NCBI GenBank assembly: GCA_951217055.1
Contig: OX578277.1
Coordinates: forward strand, 116,743,904-116,807,903
DNA length: 64,000 nt
Source: Gerris lacustris
Lineage: Eukaryota > Arthropoda > Insecta > Hemiptera > Gerridae
Reading direction: 5' to 3'
Shown here: in pieces, positions 1 through 13,032 of the stretch
Layout of the letters: each line of letters opens with the position of its first letter
Numbering within the stretch: position 1 is the first letter of the stretch
Program-made: the position numbers and the translations under genes
Notes under the pieces: generated by a model
Told to the model about the DNA's origin: nothing
Seen by the model: the letters and a program-made list of their open reading frames with translations, nothing else
The model's database searches: none

Positions 1-105
1 TGTATAAGTAGTTAGCAATGTATACGTACTTGGCAGTGTGATTTTATAATTTATATTTAATGAAAAATGTAAGGAACTTGGTTCCTACCGGGTTGTGGCT
101 ATATA
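1..105 (-). mobile_element. Family A element, terminal fragment at window edge
   Basis: This is the reverse complement of the start of the family A element at 11154. It shares the terminal TAAGGAACTTGGTTCC word and the adjoining text with TATACGTACTTGGC. The element runs off the left edge of the window, so only about 100 bases of its outer end are visible. It is non-coding here. Confidence 0.75.
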
Positions 106-943
106 ATAAACGAATTATGACAGCATCAGTATTACATAGATATTTTTATTTCTAGTTGAGGGTAGAATATGTGGCGACAGTTTTTCTCATCTGATATTCC
201 AGGTAGGTTACATAGACTGGTAGGTAACCTGACCGTTGTCATGGACACGCCGTACTAAACAGTAGAACCTCCCTAACTCCAGGTGGGTTCAGTTCTAAAC
301 AAAACATTGGTCTGTCAGACTATAAACATTGAAACATGCTCGATTTGTTACTATCAGCTGTTAATTATTTCAATTATTATTATTATTTCTTTTTGTTTAT
401 TTGGCTCGAACTGCTACTGTTTGCGTATAAGGTAAGGTGTTTTAATGATTTATTTACAAGGTATAAATTAGAATGAAATTACAAATGTACGGTTTCATAA
501 AAACAACATAGTTTACCCAGCCAGTATGGTTTGATTTATTTGTATCATCAGGGTGTGTACTATATACTACAGCTAATAGACTACTGCACTAAACTTACAA
601 TCTTAACATGGTGAAGTTTGAAATTGATGTGATTTAGCAACTAAATTTAAGAGGGAATAAGGATTCACAATCAAATAAGGAGTCAAGGTAGAGTTGATAA
701 GAATGACAGTAAGTAACCCAGACAAAAGGATGAACATTCAGCCACGGGTACAACTGAGACAATTACACCAAGACTATGATTACTAAAATAACAAAAATAT
801 GCATAATATCTCAAGGATAACTGATAACTAAACAATATTACAAAAAATTTGATTCTAGACTGGACGGTGTTTAAAGAGAAATATACAATTAAAAATAATG
901 CTAATGTGTTAAACAGATAATTAATTAAACTAAATTTACTAAA
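106..943. other. Unassigned AT-rich sequence
   Basis: No repeat copy, credible reading frame or RNA gene was recognised. The frames present are short and of low complexity. Confidence 0.5.
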
Positions 944-3432
944 CAAATTTACTGCAGAGGTGAAGCCGTGGCAGGAAAATTACTATTTTACTGACGAGGC
1001 GAAGCCGAGGCAAGAAAATGTTAATTACCTGCTAAGGTGTAACCAAAGCAAGTAATCTAAACGAGTCAGGAATGTTTTCTTTGCTGTATAGTTACATACA
1101 ATATTTTTATCTACTTACGGCAGAAAAATTACTCTAAAGATTTTTATTATTATAATTTTTTAAGATCTTTTCAAATAAGATATAAATATTTAGCATAATA
1201 TTACGCTAAATATATAAAAAGTCCAGTCTTGAATCATGACTTAATGATCGAATTTTCAAAGAAAGCTGAATATTATTGGCTTATAATAATATAGGAAAAT
1301 TTTGGTTTAGAATTTGGATGGGTGAAAAAAAAAAAAAAAAAAAAAAATTGGTACACAGTACACAGGGGTACGGGGTGCAAAAGTCAAAATAGTATTTACC
1401 CTTCAAGATGCATGTCATTGGAAAGCTCTTTAAGAGTATAGTAATTGTTGTTATTTACACTTTTGTCATATTTTCATATAAGAGGGGGGTAAAATTGAAA
1501 AAACCCGTTTTTGACCCTAAATTGTCAAAATTTGACCCCTAAATGAACTCCAAAAATTTTGGCCAACGAAATCATCCTTTCTTTTGATATTATTGACATT
1601 TGAAAATTTGTATGAAATTTTTAAGTGCACTAAGGGGAGATATCGTCTGGAGTGACACATAATATATATACATATATGTATACATACATACATACATAAA
1701 AAATGTGTTAAATTTTAGGAATCGATTAAGAATGGTCTAAAACGGATTTCCGTGCAAAAATAATTCAAAAATTCGCGTTACAAAACTTTTGAAGCCATTG
1801 CAAATAGCTTAATTTTCTTCGAAAATTCGCTAAAATGCACAATGTGGAAGAGTTCATAACCTTTAATATAGTAACCTCATCTTAAAATGTTGCTGCCTGT
1901 TTGTTTATTTTGCTGACACTTTATTATTTTGCTGCGTTTTTTTTTGACATATTACAAAAAATTTAGAAAAATGACATTTTGCAGATTGAAAACAGTCCAA
2001 CAATATATCGTATTTCTGTGTTAAAGCTGTTTTGAATTTGCTGCCTCAGGACGGTTCGAGATTGTTAGAGATGTTGAGCAGTGTTTGAAGAATATTAGAG
2101 ATGTTAAGCAGTGGTAAAGGATGGTTCAACATTTAATTTAATTATGATTCTTGGGTTTGAAAGTTTTCATACTGTTTCAGTGCTACTGGTATCCTATGGA
2201 CGGAGTGTGGAGTGAAGCAGCCATTCTGTTACTGCTGAGCTGTGGTGAAGCACTGAGAATCAGACAATCTTCTGTCGGAATCATCTCCTCAAGGTATCAA
2301 CCTTCAACTTCAATATGAAATAAATCAGTGGCGTATCCAGGGGGCACAGGGGGCATTTTCTTACGAATACGTTCTAAAGCAGTTGTTGTTGTTACTTAGG
2401 CGCGGAGATTTTTTTTTGGGGGGGGGGGGCAGTTGCTTTGTTGAATAAGTAGTTCCCTTTTTATGTAACCACTACGGATTCCCCCCAATCTAAACTGACT
2501 TAGAATGTGCCCCCTCCAGACCTAGCCGCTGGATACGCCACTGAAATGAATTACATTTATCTACTTGCGGCAGCAAAATGAGGCATTATTGAACTGATTT
2601 CGGGCAGAGAAATGTGATTTTACTGCCTAGGTTGTAAAATGAGGAAATATTTTTATTGTTATAATGTTGGCAAGAACAGTTTATACTATTATCTCTATCT
2701 TATAACATTATATATTATAGTTTAATAAGTAAAATTTAATAATTAAACGTTTTAATATTTAAATAATTTGTTTATATTTTTAATTCTGTTAAATAAGTTC
2801 AATGCATAGTAGATCTTTAATTAAAAAAATAGCGGAGTCACTGGCCACACTGCAGCTTCATGTAAAGATCCAACATCCATATTAATAATTATCATTGTTG
2901 TTGAAGTCATTCTAGATTAGATCTAGCTACTTTTCTTGATGTATCCTAGTTACTTCTTTTCTATTAAGTAGTAGAAGACATCTTTAATACTCTTAGTAAT
3001 TTGTTACTAAAAATATAAATACATATTTTATATTTTGTGCATTATTCATTCAGAAGTGATTTTTATTTTGTTGTTATAGCTTCAGTTTGCTATTCACAAT
3101 TGTTATTATTCCCAAGCTTCTAATTTGATTTCTTTATCAACATTAATTTTAGTTAATACTTATTTTATTATCTTATTAATATGACACATAGTAATTAACT
3201 AATAAAGATAGTATTTTAGCAGTTTCATTTTTCTGCCGCCCGTACATTAACTATTGTATGCAACAAGGCAGCAAAGGAAACATTTCTTCCTCGTTTATTC
3301 ATTACCTGCTTCGGCTTCGCCTCGACAGTCAAATAGGTAAATTACCTTCCCTGTCCTCGCCTTCGGCTCGGAGGCTAATCTAATCAATCACTCGTCAGTA
3401 AAATTCCATTTTGCTGCCTATAGGTACATAAA
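944..3432. mobile_element. 2.5-kb element with ~230-bp degraded inverted ends
   Basis: The text at 944-1135 recurs inverted at 3225-3432. Both sides carry CGAGGCGAAGCCGA-type words, then TTTCTTTGCTG or its counterpart, then a TACATACAATA-type word, then CGGCAGAAAAAT. The ends are diverged with several indels, so this is an old insertion. The interior is AT-rich, has a 23-base A tract near 1327, holds no credible protein, and contains a younger hAT-type insertion at 2326-2543. No target duplication was identified. The class is unknown; the GAGGCGAAGCCGAGG palindromic motif is shared with the small element at 32362-32570. Confidence 0.55.
2326..2543. mobile_element. Small hAT-type non-autonomous element
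   Basis: It begins CAGTGGCGTATCCAG and ends with the exact inverse CTGGATACGCCACTG. The flanks are AAATAAAT at 2318-2325 and AAATGAAT at 2544-2551, a 7 of 8 match consistent with the 8-bp target duplication typical of hAT transposons. The 218-bp body has G and C runs and no coding capacity. It is nested inside the older 944-3432 element. Related ends occur at 22788 and 47508. Confidence 0.8.
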
Positions 3433-4430
3433 TAAGTATTGCTTATAACTTTTAAACTTATTGTCAATGGAATTTCATCGGGTTTTTGTAATATTTTTTC
3501 CTCGACCGTCAGTTTCAAAATTCAAAATTCGATAACTATAAAATGGCGGCCAATATCAAAACTAAATTTGGTGAATTTGTTTGTCATACAGAGCCTTCGT
3601 GAGCCACTTAAAATAAAATAATTTTTGCGCCATCTTAGAGAGAAAATATTATGCATCTATATACACTATACGTTGACGAGGAAGTTAAACACATGTTAAA
3701 GCTCGAAGCTAGTGCCATTATGTTCTAGATATTGTTTTCAAGTTTGTCAGGCTGAAGAGTAGTAGGATGGTTGCGTATAAATGTCTTGTTTGTTGTTGTC
3801 TTTCTTTCAGAGAAGTTAATGAAGGTAGAACTGTTGTTCTGAAGTTGCAGGTAGCAGACGGAAGTTAGTTTAACCTGAAACCTTTCATTTTACTTCTAAA
3901 TACATATTTATGAGTTTCTACGCTTATTACGAAAACACTTCCAGACCAGCTCCGCTTCAAATGTCAATTCGTTCTTTTTTAGACAAAGTGTTATTTCGCT
4001 TCCAACTCTAAATAGGTTAGAAAAGCAAACAACATCTCTTATATTTTAGTTGCTTATAACTTTTTTTTTTAAAAAAAGTTATATGTATGTTTGTATATGC
4101 TTGTAATTTACACCGATGAACGAGTTAAAATTGAACGAAAATGTTGGATTTTAGAAAATGTTTAAAACCAAGCAAGTGAATATTGCGGCACTTGTAAGTC
4201 TTTCCTTTATAAATCTTACAGAAGCTACAAGTAGAAGCATCTCACAGGACAGCTACAACTTGTTTCCAGCTCAGCCTATCTATAACTCATCTATGCCACA
4301 GCCGTTAGTTATCATATACATATGTTTTATCTACGATTGATACGAAATATAAACATTATATCTCTGTTTAGATGCGTAGAAAGTGATTCTTTACGGACTT
4401 GTATCCATTGCGCATGCGTGTCTCATAGTT
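3433..4430. other. Unassigned sequence
   Basis: No recognisable gene or repeat copy was seen. Frames at 3439-3621 and 4158-4340 are short, without recognisable domains. Confidence 0.45.
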
Positions 4431-7400
4431 CTGAAGAATTCCTCTTCTTTACCACCCTACACTGAAAAAAATCGTGCATATTTCTGTGGGTGTAATTCGG
4501 AATTATACTTTATTGTATGACCAATACGGATATTTGGATGAAACAACTTAAAATGTTTGAACGATATGTCCTAATTATATGTTAAATATTTTTTGACAAA
4601 TATAATTCTGAAACAACCTTTTTATTATGAATCAAATGTTTGATAGACAAATAATACGTCAAAAGACATAATGTCAATGGGACATATTAAATAAAGTATG
4701 AATTATAAAAATATGAAATATGAAAACAAAACATATATTGGATAAGTAAGAATTATACCTTGACGAATATTTTATATAAAATATAGACTATAAACGCAGA
4801 TCTTTTTAAACATATCAGTAAAGGTATGTTTCATGATGTATTACTTCTTTCAGTCTTATGATTCATGCCTAATTAAATATCCTTCTTTAACAGCATCCAA
4901 TCAAACATACATAATATATTTTTAAATCCATGAATGTATGTATCGTTAGTAGTGGTAAAGGCTCTTGGAACTGTTCTGTCAGTGTTTCTCTAGCCTCTTT
5001 AGAGTGTACATGTGCTAACTGGCCTTCGGCTCCACTCGTGTTATATTGCATTTTTGAGTAAATTGCCCCTGTTTTTTCCTTACTCACCTGCCGCTTCAGT
5101 TTGATTTTTACGTCCTTTCAAGGTAAGATAATACTTTTTCTGAATTACAGTTGTTATATAAAAAGCGACAAATGTTTAAACAATATTTTACAAATATGTT
5201 TATGTAATTGTATGTTATTTTTCCATATGTATATAAAAAAATTACATACGAGTATATATATTCCTGTTTTTTTCCATATTACTCTATATTATTTTATTAT
5301 AACTTCCTATTTTAAAAATATATTTAATACATTTTTCCCTTTTTATAACATATATATGTGTGTGTGTAGTGTGTATAGACGCTTCTTATGTTTGTATTAT
5401 AACTACACAATGTAAATTTAACTTCATGTAGGATTTGTTTTTGTATAGATGGACAGACCGAGTACCTTTAAAAGAGATGCTGAGGAAGAGGATATTCTTT
5501 GAATATTTGTTGAGCCCAACAAATATTAAAATATTGTAGGTCTTCTTTTATATTAGTCAATTGTTCTTCACTTCAAAGTGAACAGTGTTCTTCACTTGTC
5601 AAAGTTTTTTCACTTCTCTAATTATGTTATGATATTATGATAATATAGGTAATTTTTTGTAGCTATTTCTTAATATAATTTGATTGTAAGTTCAATCCAA
5701 AGTATAAAAGTGTAAATAAATATCTGCATAGTTTTATTATTGTTATCGTATTTTTCATTTAATTAAATATATTTAAAGTTTATTTAATCAAATGTTCTAA
5801 TTTCTTCGTCAAGTAATAATACCCTTTACAACACCTTTCCCATAATCCAAACATATATTATTGTACAATACCCCCTGTATTTTTTCAATCATATCCCCCT
5901 GAATGTTTAATCTGAGTCAGTACGCCCTTCTGTATGTTAAACGCTATTATGTAGTGTATGCATCACTAAATATTTCGCATGCAAAATACTTACTGAAATA
6001 TATTTTATGCTGATTATTGTATGATATATACAGTTTGTTCCAAGATAGTGTATCCGAGTGAAAAAAAAAATCTTATTATTGGGTTTTCGCAAAAATTCCT
6101 GGTTGTTCTTAAACCTCTTAAAGTGTTACTATTTCCTTGAATTTGTGTACAGCAGTTTCTTTAAATCTTTAAAAAATTACTAAGAGTTAACTAGCCTTAT
6201 TTTTATGTAATCCAAAACACATGATTTAGAAAAGTGGTTTAATAATTGAAAAAAAAAACAGGTAAATATTAAATTTTAGTTAATTTTCTAAAATATTGCA
6301 TTTGAATTTGTTTTATAAAATAAATAATAATCGAACAATAACTAATAGTTCACACTGTAAACTAAAGTGTGACTATTTTTTGTTGTTAGATTATTATTTA
6401 TTTTTAGAAAACAAATTCAAATGCAATATTTTAGAAAATTAAATATTTTATAAAATTATTAAAATGTAATATTTACCCGTTTTTTCAATTCATAAACCAC
6501 TTTTCTAAATAATATTTTTGGAGTTCATCAAAATAAGGCTAGTTTATCTTAGTAATTTTTTATTGTTTTCAAGAACATTGTACACAAATTCAAGTAATTA
6601 TTATCACTTTTAGAGGTTATAGAACAAGCAGGAGTTTTCATGAAGAATGATTTGTTCAAATACCCAAAAGTAAGAAAATGTTTACTCTCGGATACACTAT
6701 CTTGGAACACACTGTATTTATCATACAATAATCAGCATAAAATATAATTTAGTAAGCATTTTGCATGCGAAATATTTAGTAATGCATACACTATATAGCG
6801 TTAAACATACAGAAGTATTAAGTGCTTACTGACTCAGATGGAACAATCAAGGGGATATATGATTGAAAAAACACAGGGGATATACAACCCGTAGGTAGGG
6901 TAGTACTCTACCAAATGCGGTATGTTTCATAACGACAAGCGTATCATTAGAGCTGAAGAAATATAGGGCGTTGCATATTTCAATCTAAGTCAAATATAAT
7001 TCATACCTATAATGGTATAATGTTAAAATGAATGATACCAATTAATAGACGTTACATAGTGAATCCAATATTTAAACTACTTATAGAAAGTATGTTTTAA
7101 GCATTGCATTTAATTTACCGTACAGACCACAGCTCGAATCGTACATCAAGAAGTATAAAGATGTTTTCTTTCATACTTTATTCAGTATTATGCATACATT
7201 CCACCCTGTATAAGTTATCTTTATAACAGGATAATTATTGTTTTATATTTTAACCCATTATATGATTCACACTAGTGATATAATTACAACATTATATTTT
7301 AGGATTTATATGAAACAAAAAATCGGCTACTGAATGCCAAAATGCAGGTTTTAAAGTATATTTCAAACCTTATTTTAGTGATTTTGGCACAACTTTTTTT

Positions 7401-7434
7401 CAGTGTAGGGCGGTAAAGAAGAGGAATTCTTCAG
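4431..7434. mobile_element. 3.0-kb element with ~50-bp terminal inverted repeats
   Basis: The left end CTGAAGAATTCCTCTTCTTT, followed by ACC, a CCTACACTG word and a run of A, is repeated inverted at 7385-7434 with only a few mismatches. The interior is very AT-rich and carries a second, much larger inverted repeat at 5865-6905. No transposase-like frame was seen; the frame at 5101-5415 is low-complexity. It looks like a non-autonomous DNA element. Superfamily is unassigned and no clear target duplication was found. Confidence 0.7.
5865..6905. repeat. 1.04-kb internal hairpin (fold-back) with ~0.5-kb arms
   Basis: Left-arm words such as TTCCAAGATAGTGTATCCGA near 6038 and TATGCTGATTATTGTATGAT near 6006 recur inverted around 6690-6745. 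Pairing continues inward to a small central hairpin at about 6349-6372 with the words TTCACACT and AGTGTGA. Arms are clearly homologous but diverged with small indels. A fragment related to the left arm lies at 23712-23835, so the hairpin sequence exists elsewhere as a dispersed repeat. Confidence 0.75.
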
Positions 7435-8366
7435 CTTTACGCACGATTAGCGAGTTTGTTTACATTTAACAACACTAATTTGCTAGTCTTTTATTGAAAT
7501 AACTGATTATATCGAGTTTTTAGTGAAAAACAATGAGTGAATCAAGTGACTAACGAAAATGTGGAGAATAATACTCCTCCAGAAATAATTAATTCGGCAA
7601 TAAATACAACTCAAGAATTAATGCCATCTTTATCAAGAGAAGAGATACGAACTTACATACATCAAGTTTATTTTTTTCTGTATTTATTATTTAAATCTAA
7701 CAATCGTAGATAAAGTACGGTACGCAACTCGTGCGAAAACGGCATTTTTCTTTGCTTGTGTGGTTTTACTACCCTCGCTGTCGCTCGGGTGCAAACTCCA
7801 CACTCGCTTGCAAAATGCTACTTTCCACACTCGCCACGTAATGTACTATTATATATGTTATACAGTTGTTCTACGACATAGCCATTATAATATGTCATAT
7901 ATCTTTTCTATACAATAGCTTCCTCATTTTCTCCACCACCTGTGTCTCATAGTCAATGACCCTTTATTTGTTAAATAATACGTTTATTTTATATACATTT
8001 TACCGATTGTTTTTTCATGAACATTTTGTATCAATACCAACTAAAATTAAAATCAAATTAAATTATTAGACGCTCTCTTATGGAGACAGTTTTTATTTAT
8101 TTAATTCGGCAATATGATGATTTCAATTTAAAAAAAAAAATAATACGGCTGAAGACGACTTTACAATAAAGTTAAAACGTTTATTACACCTCTTCAGCCG
8201 TCTAATAATATTGTACTTAATATGTAATACATTTATGTATGCATTTTTTTTTTTTTTTTTTTCCTTAAAAAGTTACGTATTTTGTATTGTTCCAAAAAAT
8301 TCAAAAAATTATATTTTATAATATTTTTTATGTAAAATGAATGTACATTTTAATTCAATTTCTTAC
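7435..8366. other. Unassigned sequence
   Basis: No gene was recognised. A CTCGC/CACTCG-rich patch at 7735-7850 and T and A tracts near 8130 and 8250 are the only notable features. Confidence 0.4.
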
Positions 8367-8560
8367 TTTCTCATATAGAGAGGAAGTATTGTGATGGCGC
8401 GAAAATTCGATTTTCAGATTTTGATGAATTTATACGTTTCAAAAAAGCAGTTTTTAAAACATGTCTGTCTGTGCAGACGCAACGCTTGAAACTAATATGG
8501 GACCATCTATGAGCTCCACTCAGCAAAGTATCCACATTCTTCCAAATTGAACGAGAAGTT
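8367..8560 (+). mobile_element. Family C repeat, truncated
   Basis: It starts with CTTTCTCATATA and continues with TATTGTGATGGCGCGAAAAT and a TGTCTGTCTGTGCAGACGC word. This matches the copies at 46388-46752 (same strand) and 15585-16043 (opposite strand). The second half of the family is missing. It is followed by a 23-base A tract at 8580-8603. Confidence 0.65.
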
Positions 8561-8643
8561 TTATACATATTGATATTAATAAAAAAAAAAAAAAAAAAAA
8601 AAATGAATGGGCATGTGGAAGCAAATTTTTAAAATTTGAACTT

Positions 8644-8847
8644 ATGATGTGTTTCAGGTACCTGTGCTTAGGACTTGCCCTGGCCCTGATACCTCCCTCA
8701 GTACTTGCTCTGACTTACCTGCTGCTTTACCAGACTTACGTACTTTACATGGAGATCATACTTGTCTCTATAGAACTTACTTTTCAAGCACTTGCTCTAC
8801 CTCTATTACTTGTCAAATTTATTGCTCTACTCTACTATAAACTCTAA
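8644..8847 (+). other. Low-complexity short-period stretch, not a gene
   Basis: Words like ACTTGCTCT, ACTTACCTGC and ACTTACGTACT recur with loose spacing. Reading frames of 63-67 codons are open on two frames, as expected for such composition. No domain, signal or homologous copy was recognised. A similar ACCTCTAC/GTAC-rich stretch lies at 41690-41820. Confidence 0.4.
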
Positions 8848-9483
8848 ACAAATCAAACTCTGTTCTAAAAATATTGTTTAACGATTAAGCTAAATATAAA
8901 TAAAAATAAAGTAACATGGATGAGACAATATTAACTTATGGAATATGTATCGTAATTTTTTTATTTACTGTAACACCAAATGTAATTATATAATTTAATA
9001 CATTAATTATTGTTATGTGTAGAATTTTAATTGTAAATAAAGCTGATAATAATAAAATTAAAAATAAACTAATAGTATTAATAACTTGTTAGTAATATTT
9101 GAAGCGAAAGTGTTACTACTGCGTAAAATGTTCAGGTTTTGATGGATTTACAAGTTTTTTAAATTTCCGTGAGATTCTTTTTTAAAGGTCTCAGTAAAAC
9201 TATTACAATATAAGTACTATTATCCGGTCACTAGGCTAGTATAATATAATAACATAAATCCTCATACGACACCCGGCCAGGAGGCTTGCGTTCAAACCAT
9301 CCAAGCATTTGCAATTTAAGGGTACTAACGCTGAAAGGAGGTAAACATAGTTCCGACCTCAATAAATATTAAGGGGTAGATCTGGGCCAATGCAGCAAAA
9401 ATGTCATTGTCCTTGCTTCAATAATTTCTACTTGCGAAATATATCTGGGGGACCACAGTTCTGACGCGTAAAGACATGCTGGG
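8848..9483. other. Unassigned sequence
   Basis: AT-rich, with an AATAAAGCTGATAATAATAA word near 9036 that could be a retroposon tail, but no body was recognised. Confidence 0.35.
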
Positions 9484-9491
9484 GCCAGAAG

Positions 9492-10653
9492 CAGTGGCGG
9501 ATTAAAGGGGGGGGGCGGGGGTGGCGACCGCCCCCCCCTTGATTATACTTTTTTCCAACGCCTACCAAATTTCATATCAGAAATGCATAAAAGCGCTGTT
9601 TTGAGAGGTAATATTTTCAAAATTTTCCGAGGGAGGACCCCCGGCCCCACAATATATCCTCCCCCCCCCCCCCCCCCCCTCCAATAATAAACTTCTGACG
9701 ACGCCAGGCGTCCCGGAGTTGTCCCGTTTTTGGAATTTAAATCCCGAACTTGTCTCCCGGGTCGAAAAGTACGAGTATTTGCTTTGATTCGATGGTTTTC
9801 GAATAGATATAATAACTTATCTAAATTAATTTACTTAATTTAACTATTTTTTTCTAAATATAAAATTTGGTCCGTTGTCATGGGCTTAACGGCTCCGTAG
9901 ATGTATAAAACGAAAATATTAAAAATCCCCCTTTAGCTTCCGAGCTTACCGAAGGTAACACACTGTGATAAATTTTCGTTCCCAAGAACGAAATTTTTTT
10001 TAGGTATTTTAGACAAAGGGAATGATTAGGTGCACAACTTTTATTGTGTTACAATAACTATACTTTTAAGTTTGTATTATATTTTTTTTTTAAATGTACT
10101 TGTGTTCATGTTCATACTTGTTTTCCAACAAACTACACCATATAATCGAGCCAAAAATTACCCTTTTGTGACTAAGTATTAAAATCAAATTTTACCTCAG
10201 AAATGCATGTAAGCGCTGTTTTGAGAGGTCATATTTTCAAATTTTTCCGGGGGAGGACCCCCGGACCCCCCGCTATATGGACCCTACAATAATTAACTGC
10301 TAACGACACCTATGACTTACGGTTAAGATATTTTACTGCAGTCGGGGGGGAGGAATCCTGAGAGCTCCCCTCTGAGGTCATATTTGAGCTGTTTTGAGAG
10401 CTGTTTTGAGAGGTCATATTTTCAAATTTTTCCGGGGGAGGACCCCCGGACCCCCCGCTATATGGACCCTACAATAATTAACTGCTAACGACACCTATGA
10501 CTTACGGTTAAGATATTTTACTGCAGTCGGGGGGGAGGAATCCTGAGAGCTCCCCCCCCCCCCCCCCCCCTTTCCTTAGGGCTTTCCATACTCCCGAAAC
10601 CCATCGGAGGGTCAGATCGCCACCCCCTAGATGACACCCTTAATCCGCCACTG
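9492..10653. mobile_element. hAT-type non-autonomous element, exact 8-bp target duplication
   Basis: The ends are CAGTGGCGGATTAA and its inverse TTAATCCGCCACTG. The flanks are identical 8-mers GCCAGAAG at 9484-9491 and 10654-10661, the hallmark of hAT insertion. The body has no transposase frame. It contains C runs of about 18-20 bases near 9660 and 10553, a 185-bp tandem duplication from 10215, and a fragment resembling the family B start near 9933. A related internal segment recurs inverted at 47660-47790. Confidence 0.88.
10215..10560 (+). repeat. Tandem duplication, unit ~185 bp, about 1.9 copies
   Basis: The segment starting GCTGTTTTGAGAGGTCAT at 10215 restarts at 10400 and runs through the same GGGGGAGGACCCCCGGACC and GACTTACGGTTAAGATA words. 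The copies appear almost identical, so the duplication is recent relative to the host element. It lies wholly inside the hAT-type element. Confidence 0.85.
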
Positions 10654-11153
10654 GCCAGAAGTGATTCGAATAATTTTATTTTCGTGTTCCAAGTGTCTTA
10701 TTTGCCTTCGGATAAAATAGTACGCATTCTACTAAGTCCTAATTCTACTTTAGACATTAAGAAGTTTGTAGTTTTACAGAATGGGCTGGAGACTGAAAAC
10801 AGAACACCCAAGTAGCTGTAAGATTGTACCATATAAATATTTTCATTACGACAGCAAAATTGTTTTGTGTTTAGCTTGTTTCTACTCTCCGGAATCGAAC
10901 TATTATAGTTTCGTCGTATTTAGAGAAAGCCTGTTTGATGGCCAGTATTCTTCCAAGATACAGTTATTCCTGGATGTCACACCACGAAGATCATAATATA
11001 ATCTGGGTAAAGTAGGAGCAGTAGTTTGTCATTGGTCTGAATATTTACCCCTTCAGCTCCTCTGTCCTTATAGAATTGCAGAAAATCGCTCAGAATGAAG
11101 AGTCAATTTTATATTTTACTTGTAATTTACCTGTTACAAAAAAAATACGTGTG
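10654..11153. other. Unassigned sequence
   Basis: The frame at 10781-10996 (71 codons) has no recognisable domain. No repeat copy was identified. Confidence 0.4.
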
Positions 11154-12443
11154 GTGTCGCGGGGCACCCGGTAGGAACGAAGTTTCTTACATTTTTCATT
11201 AAATATAAATGATAAAATCACAGCGCTAAGTACGTATACATTGCTAACTACTTATACATGGCGGAGTTAGAAAAGTGACAAAATTAAAAGCAACGAACTG
11301 TTTGTATCTAGTAGAGTTAAGGAAAAATTAAAAGAAAATCATTATTTGTATCATTAAAGCAAGCGTCTTATTATAAATATATATTGAATACAAGAAAAAA
11401 GTTGATTATGATGAGTTTATTATAGTTAAAGAGTATGTTTGTTTAAGGATGTTGGATTGAAATAGGACTGTTTTCTACCTACCCGGCCTACTAATTTAAA
11501 ATATTATAAAATATACCTCTTCCCTACTCTAAAGCTTCTGCTTGTATCAGGTTGAAATTTTACATGCCTGTTTCAATTGTACTTTAGACAATGTGTAAGA
11601 AGTTTTATTAAAATCGTTATCCGTTAGAACGGAAGATATCGGTAAAAACGTTGTTTTCTTTATTTTAAACGTTTGGGTCCACTTTAATAAATTTAGCCAT
11701 CTTTATCACTTCATAACAGTGTCGGTGTTCGTTTTACTTAACAAATTATTCAAAAAAGTTATTGTCTCATTAAATAGATGAAGTTAGATTTTTTTCTTGG
11801 ATTAAGTACGCTGTTACAAAGTTATCCAAAATATGTATAATTAGAAGAGGAATTGATGAAATGCTTTTTTGTTTTTATTATTTATAATTTACTGTTTATA
11901 ATTTTCTTGCCACAAAACTTTTACCCCCTGAAGGAGAGGCTTCTGCTTCGCAAGAAGTGTCAATGGTGCTATTTTCATTTTCATTTTCAAGTACGCTTTA
12001 TTATAATATTATACCTAATATATTGAAATAAGTCTCAGCACAGATCAATTTTACTTTTATCAAGACCGTGATTATGTTTTCTTATATTTACTAAACCAAG
12101 TGACATTTTGACATATAACAAAAATAAACAAAACAAGTCAAGTAACAGGCTTCCTTAATAACACTTTTTCCCGTCTTAAGATTTTTGAAGCTTACGTTTA
12201 CGCGAGCGTTGCGCGTGAACGCTTGGGCGGATAACGTTGTCCAACGAACTTAGCCTGGGCATTGGTAAAATGAACATGTCGTGTACCAAATTTCAACTGA
12301 CTCGGTGATCTTTTACTCAAGTTATTGTCATCGGTAGATTTCGTGACGGATTTTGCATGACGGTGATTTAGTGACGGTGATTTTGGTCGTTTTTTTCGGA
12401 TTTACTCCCGGGCTCCAGAACGCGCCATAAGGAACTTCGTTCC
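11154..12443 (+). mobile_element. Family A element, complete copy 1
   Basis: It opens with a GTGTCGCGGGGCACC hairpin, then GGAACGAAGTTTCTTA at 11174. It closes with TAAGGAACTTCGTTCC at 12428-12443, giving a ~16-bp inverted terminal pair. About 1.3 kb with no coding capacity. Conserved blocks are GTATACATTGCTAACTACT, CTTGTATCAGGTTGAAAT, AAGATATCGGTAAAAACGTT and, near the end, the GCGAGCGTTGCGCGTGAACG module shared with family B. Copies at 15113 and 17254 have the same order of blocks. Class is unknown; it behaves like a MITE-type DNA element. Confidence 0.8.
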
Positions 12444-13032
12444 AAAAATGTTTTATCCTGCAATTTTGTTATTCAGGCTTGGGTTGGGTTCTATATGTAA
12501 AAGAGATGTCTTACATCGATTTAAAGTTTTCCTTGTATTATTTAAAGCAACATGGAAACTCCAAAAGAATGAATAATATGGGGAAATTCACTAAAGGTTT
12601 TCGTCCTTGAGGTCACACATATAACGCGCTGCGCGTGCCGTTGAACACTAGTCACACAATTTCCTGTACAGCTCCTAAATCTAACACCCTGACTAATTCC
12701 TAATTGACTAGTCCGTGACCAATCAGATTTACTCCAACCGTGTTAATTGGTCCTTAAGCTATAAACAAAAATGTTTACTCGATAACAACTTATTTATGAT
12801 GATTTTTAAAAATGAAACATTGAAGTTATTATACAATCAATGAATATAACGATGAATACAATAATGAATATACAATCACTAATATATCAGGTTGGAAAAC
12901 GAGATAGATGAGATATAGATATTTTTACAGTAATGGTATAACATAGAATTTTTATAAGAATAATGACTGATCATTCCAACCTATCATAACACAATATTGG
13001 GTCAAGCAGGAGCACAAACATATCTAATAATA
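12444..13032. other. Unassigned sequence
   Basis: No gene or repeat copy was recognised. Confidence 0.4.

Noticed and set aside
8644..8847. Hydrophobic 67-residue protein
   Set aside because: Loose short-period nucleotide repeats give hydrophobic frames by composition; two frames are open at once and nothing is conserved.
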